Assembly: GCA_025352125.1 (NCBI GenBank)
Contig: JANXTZ010000012.1
Coordinates: 1-54,964, forward strand
Direction: 5' to 3'
DNA from: Deinococcales bacterium
Lineage (GTDB): Bacteria > Deinococcota > Deinococci > Deinococcales > JAAFIG01
DNA: 54,964 nt
Position 1 is the stretch's first letter; each line of letters starts with the position of its first letter. The notes under the pieces were generated by a model. The model ran no database searches and had not been told where the DNA came from. It saw nothing but the letters and a program-made list of their open reading frames with translations. The position numbers were made by a program, and so were the translations under genes. Shown piece after piece: positions 48,582 through 54,964 of this stretch.

Positions 48582-51338
48582 ATGAACGAGATCTTATTGA
48601 TAAAATCTGCACCCTCGAGCCTTCAACCGACCAACTTGCGCTGCGAGTACCGTGAGAACCCAATGGGCATCGGCGAGACGCAACCGCGCCTGAGCTGGGC
48701 GCTGACTTCGGCGCAGCGCGATCAGCATCAGAGTGCGTACCAGATTCAAGTCTCGAGCGAATCGCAACGGCTCGAGGGCGACCTGTGGGACACGGGCCGC
48801 GTCGCCTCGAGCGAGAACCTACAAATCGTTTACGCGGGGCTTCCCCTCGAGTTGCGTCAGCGCTGCCACTGGCACGTACGCGTTTGGGACGGCGCTGGCA
48901 ATGCTTCAGGGTGGAGCTCGGTCGCGCACTGGGAACTGGCGCTGTTGACCCGCGCAGACTGGAGCGGTCTGAACGAACCATTGGCCCTCGCGTCGCCCGA
49001 CACGATGCCGCCCAGCCCGCAACTGCGCCGCAGCTTTACACTGCCCAGTCAGCCCGTGCGGGCGCGGCTCTACATCACGGCTCGAAGGATTTTCGAGGCG
49101 CGGCTCAACGGGCGGCGCGTGTCCGATCAGCACTTTGCGCCCGGCTGGACGGACTATCACGAGCGCCTTGCGTACCAGACCTACGATGTCACTGAGCTGT
49201 TGAACAAAGGCGAAAACGTCCTCGGGGCCATCATCGGGGACGGCTGGTACAGCGGCGCGATTGGCTTCAAACTCGAGCGCCGACAGTACGGTTCGCGGCG
49301 CGGGTTGCTGGCGCAACTCGAGGGCGAACTCGAGGGCGGCGAGCGCCTTACGGTGGCGACGAATGGCGATTGGGGCGCGTGGAAGGGCAGCTTCGGGCCG
49401 ATTCAATCGTCTGACTTTCTTGCAGGCGAACTGTATGACGACCGCCTCGAGACGCCCGACTGGGACGCGCCCGGATTTAATGCGAGCGCGTGGCGGGACG
49501 TGGCGACTTTGCCGTGGCGTGAAGCGCTCGAGCCAGCCACCGAGCTGCCGGTGCGAATCGTGATCGAGCGCACGCCGCAGACGCTCAGCCAGCCGCGACC
49601 CGGCGCATTCGTGTTCGACCTCGGGCAGAACATGGTCGGTTGGGCGCGACTGCGGGTGCGCGGCGCAAGGCGCGGTCACGAGGTCCGCCTGCGATTCGCC
49701 GAGGTGCTGGACGCCGACGGCTCGCTCTACGTGGAGAGCCTGCGTGGGGCTCGTTGCACCGACCGCTTCGTCTCGAGCGGCTCGGATCTGGAAACTTTTG
49801 AACCGCACTTCACCTTCCACGGCTTTCGCTATGTCGAGGTCACGGGGTATCCGACAGAGCCGTGGCTCGAGGATTTAACGGGTTGCGTTATCAGCTCGGA
49901 CTCGCCGTTCACGGGGTCGTTTGAATGCTCAAACGACCTGGTCAATCAGCTTCAGAGCAACATCGTCTGGGGGCAGCGCGGCAATTTTCTGAGCGTCCCG
50001 ACAGATTGCCCGCAGCGCGACGAGCGCTTGGGCTGGCTCGGGGACGCGCAAATCTTCGCACAGACCGCCTGCTTCAACGCCGATGTCGCGCCATTCCTGA
50101 CCAAGTGGCTGCGCGACGTGACCGACGCGCAATTCCCGAGCGGCGCCTACTCTGATGTCGCGCCGCGCCTCGTCACCAACGGCGATGGCACGCCCGCTTG
50201 GGGCGATGCGGGCGTGATCGTGCCGTGGACGCTCTACCGCCACTACGCCGACACGCGCATCCTCGAGCGCCACTGGGAAAGTATGGAGCGCTGGATGGAG
50301 TACATCGCTGAAGCCAATCCAGATTTTTTGTGGCGCAACCGCCGCAACAGCGATTTCGGGGATTGGCTGGCGCAGGACGGCGACGATCCCGCCAATGCCT
50401 TTGGCAGCCGCACCCCAAAAGACCTGCTGGCGACGGCGTACTGGGCATACGACGCGAGCCTGATGGCAAACATGGCTCGAGCAATTGGGCGCGAATCTGC
50501 GGCGCTCGAGTTCGAGGGATTGTTCCGGCGCATCAGGGCGGCTTTCCAGCGCGAGTACCTGCACAGCGACGGGCGCATCGCGGGCGACACGCAGACCGGC
50601 TACGTGCTGGCGCTGCATTTCGATCTGATTCCAGCGGCTCTGCGCTCTCAGGCGGGCGAACGTCTGGTCGCACTGATTGAGGCTCGAGGCGGACATCTGA
50701 CCACCGGATTCGTCGGCGTTGGGTATCTGTGCCTGGTGCTGACGGCGATTGGGCGAAGTGATATCGCGTACCGATTGCTACTCAATGAAACCTTCCCGAG
50801 CTGGGGGTACTCGATTCGGCACGGCGCGACCACGATCTGGGAGCGCTGGGACGGCTGGACGAGTGAGCGCGGCTTTCAGGACGCGAACATGAACTCGTTC
50901 AACCATTACTCCCTGGGCAGCGTCGGGCAGTGGCTCTTTCAAACCGTTGCCGGAATTGACAGTGACCCTGTACAACCCGGCTTCAAACACATCGTCTTGC
51001 GTCCGCAGCCCGGCGGTGGAATCACTCACGCCAGCGTCACACTCCACACGCCGCGAGGGACGGTCTCGAGCGCTTGGCGGCTCGAGGGTGACGCGCTCAG
51101 GCTCGAAATTCAAATTCCCGCGAACACCTTAGCCACGCTCACACTGCCGTACCGTTGCGCGCGATTGCTTGAGGGTGATGCAGACGCCGGACTTGCGGCG
51201 GGCGTCAGGGCGCTAGCACCGTATGACGGCGGGATGCGGCTCGAGTTGGCGTCCGGAACGTGCCGTTTCTCGGCGCTCGAGATTAGCGCGGTCAACTCGA
51301 GCATGGTTGCGCCAGTCGCCGTTCAGGGAACACTGTGA
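48582..51338 (+). CDS. alpha-L-rhamnosidase, GH78
   Basis: A 918-residue GH78 enzyme. It opens with the family's LRCEYRENPMGIGETQPRLS, then N-terminal beta-sandwich domains (QHFAPGWTDYHERLAYQTYD-type region near 185) and the alpha/alpha barrel with catalytic region DCPQRDERLGWLGDAQIFAQ (about 470-489), RNSDFGDWLAQDGDDPAN and GATTIWERWDGWT. No signal peptide is seen, so the enzyme is likely cytoplasmic and acts on imported rhamnosides. It hydrolyses terminal alpha-L-rhamnose. The promoter and LacI operator upstream indicate induction. ATG 48582 is preceded by GAGGAC. Next gene starts in its stop codon (GTGA). Confidence 0.93.
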   Translation: MNEILLIKSAPSSLQPTNLRCEYRENPMGIGETQPRLSWALTSAQRDQHQSAYQIQVSSESQRLEGDLWDTGRVASSENLQIVYAGLPLELRQRCHWHVRVWDGAGNASGWSSVAHWELALLTRADWSGLNEPLALASPDTMPPSPQLRRSFTLPSQPVRARLYITARRIFEARLNGRRVSDQHFAPGWTDYHERLAYQTYDVTELLNKGENVLGAIIGDGWYSGAIGFKLERRQYGSRRGLLAQLEGELEGGERLTVATNGDWGAWKGSFGPIQSSDFLAGELYDDRLETPDWDAPGFNASAWRDVATLPWREALEPATELPVRIVIERTPQTLSQPRPGAFVFDLGQNMVGWARLRVRGARRGHEVRLRFAEVLDADGSLYVESLRGARCTDRFVSSGSDLETFEPHFTFHGFRYVEVTGYPTEPWLEDLTGCVISSDSPFTGSFECSNDLVNQLQSNIVWGQRGNFLSVPTDCPQRDERLGWLGDAQIFAQTACFNADVAPFLTKWLRDVTDAQFPSGAYSDVAPRLVTNGDGTPAWGDAGVIVPWTLYRHYADTRILERHWESMERWMEYIAEANPDFLWRNRRNSDFGDWLAQDGDDPANAFGSRTPKDLLATAYWAYDASLMANMARAIGRESAALEFEGLFRRIRAAFQREYLHSDGRIAGDTQTGYVLALHFDLIPAALRSQAGERLVALIEARGGHLTTGFVGVGYLCLVLTAIGRSDIAYRLLLNETFPSWGYSIRHGATTIWERWDGWTSERGFQDANMNSFNHYSLGSVGQWLFQTVAGIDSDPVQPGFKHIVLRPQPGGGITHASVTLHTPRGTVSSAWRLEGDALRLEIQIPANTLATLTLPYRCARLLEGDADAGLAAGVRALAPYDGGMRLELASGTCRFSALEISAVNSSMVAPVAVQGTL

Positions 51339-54082
51339 ATCCCTTCCAGTCCGCTTTTGAATCGCCCGAACCCGAACACACCGCCTGTCCGTTCTGGTTC
51401 TGGAACGGCGACATGCAACCCTATGAGATCATCCGCCAAATCGGGCTGATGTTCGACAAAGGCATCCGTAGTTTCGTGATCCACGCCCGCGTCGGACTGA
51501 CCGTGCCGTACCTAAGTGAGACTTGGTTCGAGCGCTGCGAGCTGGCGCTGGGCGAGGCGGCGCGTTGCGGCATGAAGGTCTGGCTCTACGACGAGGACAA
51601 CTGGCCCAGCGGCTACGCCGGAGGGCGCGTGCTGGCCCGCAATCCCGATTTCGTCGCGCAGCACCTCGCGCTCGAGCAACACTACCTTGAGGAGGGTCAG
51701 AAGCTGCAACTGACGCTCGAGCATCCCGAACAGGTTCGCGCGGTGCTCGCCTGCCGCATCGCGCTCGTCGAAGCCATGCCCGCCAATCCGCTCGACTTCT
51801 GGAAGTCTGATGCAGCCCCACCGGCTTGGATGGACACCAAATATTTCAGCCACGGGTACGCGGCAGAAACCCCGTTAGCCCTCGAGCCACGTGACGGGCG
51901 GCTCGATTGGACTGCGGGCGCGGGGCGTTGGTGCGTGATGGTTTTTCGGCAGCGCCCGACGACGTGGCTGGCAGCGTACTCGGATCAGCCCTACGTGGAT
52001 TTGCTGAGCGCCGGGGCAACCCAAGCCTTCATCGGAGAGACCCACGAGCGCTACTGGGATCGGTTCGCGCCGCATTTCAATTCGACCGTCCTCGGATTCT
52101 TTGTGGATGAACCCGGTTTTTACAACAACTTCTGGACGATGGATGTCGGCACGTTGACCTGGACGCACGACTTGGCGCTCGAGTTTGAACAGCGACGCGG
52201 GTATTCACTGCTGCCGTGCCTGCCGTCGCTCTGGGAATCGGTCGGTGAGAACTTCGTCCAAGTGCGGCTCGATTACTGGCAGACCGTTGCCGAGCTGCTC
52301 GAGGAGCGCTTCTTCGGGCTGCTCAGTCGGTGGTGCGAGCGCCACGGCGTGATGTTGACGGGTCACCTGCATTACGAGGAGTGGCTGTTCACGATGACCC
52401 GCAACTCGGTCAGCCCGTTTAGCGCCATGCGTTCGTTCCACGTGCCGGGCGTGGACAAGATCGACGAGGTGATGGACAAGATCACTGAAAAGCTCGTTGC
52501 CTCTGTCGCGCACGCGCACGGGCGGTCTCGAGTGCTGTCTGAAACCTTTGCGCTGACGGGTTGGAAACTCGCACCGCCGTACATGAAGCAGATTCTGGAT
52601 TACCAGTTCGTGCGCGGCATCAACTGGGTTTCGTTTCACGGCTTTTACTACAGCACCGATGATTTTCGCCGCTTTGATTGCCCGCCGTCGGAGTTCTTCC
52701 AGAACCCGTGGTGGGATCACAGCCAGCCGATGTGGGATTACGTGGCGCGACTCTCTGCCGCCTTGTCCCAAGGTCAGCATGTGGCTCCAGTTGCGCTGTA
52801 CTATCCGAGCGAGCAGGCGCAGGCGACGATGACGCCGTTTGTTCCGGGGGCAATGTCGCCAAGCAACGCGTGGGAACCTTGGCAGTTGCAGGAGCGCGAC
52901 CTGCCGGTGCAACGCAGCGATCTTTCAATGATTCACACCGGCTTGCACTTGCTCGAGACGCAATGGGATTTCGATCTGCTCGATCACGCGGCGTTCGAGA
53001 CGGCAACGGTGCGAGACGGGCGGCTGAGGGTCAGCAACGAGTCTTTTGGTATCGTCGTGCTGCCCGCACTGGACGCGGTTCACGCCACGACGCTGCATCA
53101 ACTCTTCGCGCTCGCAAAGACCGGCGGCACGATTGTTTTTGTCAACCGATTGCCCGAGATGGTTCTAAATGGCGACGCACCAGCCGCGTGGGTTGATCTG
53201 CGAGCGCGACTTTCGAGCCTCGAGTTGCCGATGTTCACCACCTTCGGTCTGGGCAAGATCGGTTTCGTTCCAAATGGCATCGCCGCCCTCGGGCCGCTGC
53301 TCGAGACCACCCTGCAACCAGACGTGCGCCTCGAGATTCACGCGGACGATGACCGCTGGCTGTCGACGCTCGAGAACCGCAATGGGATGCTGCGCGATGC
53401 CCGTATCAAACCGCTGCGGCACGCCGTCAAGTATCACCGCCGTAACTGTGAAGGCTTTGACCTGTACTTCGTCACCAACGAATCGGCGGAATCGTTTCGC
53501 GCTCATCTCGAGTTGCAGGGCGGCGCCCAGGTCGAGGAGTGGAAGCCGAAAACGGGGGTCAAATCTGCCGTTCACAGCCAAGCGGTCGGGGATGATCGCG
53601 TGCGGCTTGAGCTGCACTTCAGCCCGTGGGAATCGCACCTGCTCGTGCTCACATCAGCAACACCGAACGCAGCTACCTCAGCATCCCTCGAGTTTCGCAC
53701 CCTCGAGTTGCGTGACTGGCGGCTCGAGCTGGCGGGGCAGTCCTTCGAGGGTGCGCTGCGAAGCTGGGCGGCGCTGGGACGCTCGAACTTCTCTGGAACT
53801 GGGTTGTACACCACCGCATTCAATTGGGACGGGAACACCGACCGACCCGTCTGGCTCGACCTCGGCGCGGTGCTCGAGACGGCGCGGGTGACACTCAACG
53901 GCGTGACGCTCGAGCCGCTGGTCTGGCAACCGTACCGGGCGGAGGTCTCCAAATGGCTGCGCGCTGGACGCAACGAGTTGCAAGTCGAAGTGGCGAACAC
54001 CAACGCCAACGCTTTCGAGGGGCGCGAACGTCCGAGTGGACTGCTCGGGCCCGTCTGGATCGTCTCGAGCGGTGAGTCATGA
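51335..54082 (+). CDS. GH106-like alpha-L-rhamnosidase
   Basis: A 915-residue protein matching GH106-type enzymes: N-terminal TIM-barrel section (ACPFWFWNGDMQPYEIIRQI, about 17-36; MKVWLYDEDNWPSGYAGGRV near 82), HYEEWLFTMTRNS and VLSETFALTGWKLAPPYMKQ, and a C-terminal jelly roll ending VWQPYRAEVSKWLRAGRNEL. GTG 51335 overlaps the TGA of the GH78 gene, so translation is coupled. The two rhamnosidases probably act on different linkages of one glycan. No signal peptide is evident. Assignment to GH106 proper rather than a close sister family is a moderate inference. Confidence 0.82.
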   Translation: MNPFQSAFESPEPEHTACPFWFWNGDMQPYEIIRQIGLMFDKGIRSFVIHARVGLTVPYLSETWFERCELALGEAARCGMKVWLYDEDNWPSGYAGGRVLARNPDFVAQHLALEQHYLEEGQKLQLTLEHPEQVRAVLACRIALVEAMPANPLDFWKSDAAPPAWMDTKYFSHGYAAETPLALEPRDGRLDWTAGAGRWCVMVFRQRPTTWLAAYSDQPYVDLLSAGATQAFIGETHERYWDRFAPHFNSTVLGFFVDEPGFYNNFWTMDVGTLTWTHDLALEFEQRRGYSLLPCLPSLWESVGENFVQVRLDYWQTVAELLEERFFGLLSRWCERHGVMLTGHLHYEEWLFTMTRNSVSPFSAMRSFHVPGVDKIDEVMDKITEKLVASVAHAHGRSRVLSETFALTGWKLAPPYMKQILDYQFVRGINWVSFHGFYYSTDDFRRFDCPPSEFFQNPWWDHSQPMWDYVARLSAALSQGQHVAPVALYYPSEQAQATMTPFVPGAMSPSNAWEPWQLQERDLPVQRSDLSMIHTGLHLLETQWDFDLLDHAAFETATVRDGRLRVSNESFGIVVLPALDAVHATTLHQLFALAKTGGTIVFVNRLPEMVLNGDAPAAWVDLRARLSSLELPMFTTFGLGKIGFVPNGIAALGPLLETTLQPDVRLEIHADDDRWLSTLENRNGMLRDARIKPLRHAVKYHRRNCEGFDLYFVTNESAESFRAHLELQGGAQVEEWKPKTGVKSAVHSQAVGDDRVRLELHFSPWESHLLVLTSATPNAATSASLEFRTLELRDWRLELAGQSFEGALRSWAALGRSNFSGTGLYTTAFNWDGNTDRPVWLDLGAVLETARVTLNGVTLEPLVWQPYRAEVSKWLRAGRNELQVEVANTNANAFEGRERPSGLLGPVWIVSSGES

Positions 54083-54111
54083 AAACTCGTGCCCGAGATG
54101 CCGTAGCGCTA

Positions 54112-54786
54112 TCAGCAGATGCGTGTACCGGGTTGAAACAACGCCTCGTTCCATGGGCTAGGCTCGAGGTTTAAGGCGGTCCAGTAATACTGCAATTCAC
54201 GGCTCGTCCAACCGGCGTATATCTCCTCCCACGGCAAATCGCAGTGTGGCAACAGCGATTTGGCCTCGATTGGCTCGTCATCCGGCTGATAACGCACATC
54301 GAGCGACAAGCGGATGCGGTCGGTCAACGTGGCCCGCAGCGCCCGGTGAACAGTGAAGCACGGGAAGATCAGCACGTCGCCGCAACCGTAATCTGTCCCC
54401 AGCCAATCGGTTTCGTGTTGACAGAGTTGCGCCTCGAGACCGCCCGCGCCGCCAGTCATCTGCACGGGCAAGTAGCCGTTGCGGTGCGACCCGCGCAGGA
54501 TGCTCAGCCCGCCCAGTGCCTGTGGGCAATCGCCGAGCGGCAACCAACACGTCCACGTGTTCTGACTGCCCTGAATCAGCGGGAAATCTTGGTGGATCGG
54601 CGTCGGAACCATGCTGCGGTGCGGTGTCGCCATGCGAGCGATGTGGCGCGGATGCACGAATGGGGTGCGCCCGAACAGCGTACCGAACAGCTCGAGCAGT
54701 TTTGGGTGATGCGGCAGGCGGTGGAAAAGCTCGAGACGCTGAACGTCATTGTAGGCGGCGATGCTGACGCCAATGTCGAGCCGCAT
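54112..54786 (-). CDS. PhyH-like dioxygenase, N-terminally short
   Basis: A 224-residue fragment-length member of the phytanoyl-CoA dioxygenase family. The iron ligands are seen in TPIHQDFPLIQG (H-x-D near 62-64) and in LIFPCFTVHRALRA (distal His near 148), with the 2-oxoglutarate Arg in DRIRLSLDVRYQP. The usual N-terminal 50-60 residues are missing: the first Met (54786) lies inside the family domain and the frame is open upstream only for about 17 codons, to a TAA. The missing part may have been lost or frameshifted, so the gene may be decaying. It is convergent with the rhamnosidase genes. The 178 bases to the window end hold no other gene. Confidence 0.7.
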   Translation of the reverse strand: MRLDIGVSIAAYNDVQRLELFHRLPHHPKLLELFGTLFGRTPFVHPRHIARMATPHRSMVPTPIHQDFPLIQGSQNTWTCWLPLGDCPQALGGLSILRGSHRNGYLPVQMTGGAGGLEAQLCQHETDWLGTDYGCGDVLIFPCFTVHRALRATLTDRIRLSLDVRYQPDDEPIEAKSLLPHCDLPWEEIYAGWTSRELQYYWTALNLEPSPWNEALFQPGTRIC

Positions 54787-54964
54787 TTCAGCATCGCTGA
54801 TTATGTCAATGACTGACTTTTCAACGGTTCTGTCAACTTAGCAACTTCATCCAGCACGTCCGAAACACCTCGAGGCACTCGAAATGTTCAGTATTTAACT
54901 GCGTGACACACTCGCCAGCACTTCACACCAAGTTCGAAACGCATTCTGCCACCCAGCTCGAGCT

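Overview
The window looks like the chromosome of a free-living, non-enteric bacterium. My best guess is Deinococcota (Deinococcus-like), with low to moderate confidence. The reasons are promoters whose -10 box lies only a few bases before the start codon (leaderless mRNAs, common in Deinococcus), paired M16 peptidases, an alkyltransferase-like DNA repair protein and mid to high G+C. The strongest signal is not a gene. The palindrome CTCGAG occurs about 8 times per kb almost everywhere (16 copies in 11341-13340 and 17 in 26001-28000, counted by hand, against about 0.5 per 2 kb by chance). It falls in all three codon frames and between genes, and behaves like a highly iterated palindrome. It is absent from the only recognisable insertion sequence.

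Layout. 1-6728 is the right end of an integrative element: the start of a large Eco57I-type methylase, a PLD-SNF2 helicase, a ribbon-helix-helix regulator, an excisionase-like protein, a tyrosine integrase and the 3' part of a tRNA-Pro gene as the attachment site. 7010-13342 holds an unknown membrane protein and a sugar ABC importer (two permeases and a binding protein, no ATPase) divergent from two Gfo/Idh/MocA oxidoreductases. 13440-13584 is a repeat cluster. 13713-20132 is mostly housekeeping: an AMP nucleosidase with an apparent frameshift, FtsH, RuvX, PrmC, an alkaline-phosphatase-family hydrolase and a coiled-coil protein. 20153-24900 carries molybdate ModB/ModA and a copper operon (DUF2946, YcnI, two CopC, CopD-YtkA). 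24938-32983 has a Uma2 protein, LysR, an alkyltransferase-like protein, an MJ1316-RtcB fusion, an inactive/active M16 pair and an Asp/Asn hydroxylase.

33014-34680 is a compact restriction-modification locus: a controller-type XRE protein, a DPPY methyltransferase and a PD-(D/E)XK-like endonuclease. It lies between the intact M16 peptidase gene and a duplicated scrap of that gene's 3' end at 34707-34772, which suggests insertion with target duplication. 35946-36790 is an IS5-family element killed by a 34-bp palindromic insertion that also occurs at 9909 and 13538.

37037-54786 is a more G+C-rich catabolic locus for rhamnose-containing glycans: PhyH plus AraC, a GH43-like propeller protein, a DUF4450 glycosidase, an ABC importer, a LacI regulator with two visible operators, GH78 and GH106 rhamnosidases and a second PhyH. 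Both sugar importers lack an ATPase gene here and probably share one encoded elsewhere. There is no rRNA, no complete tRNA, no CRISPR array and no replication origin that I can see.
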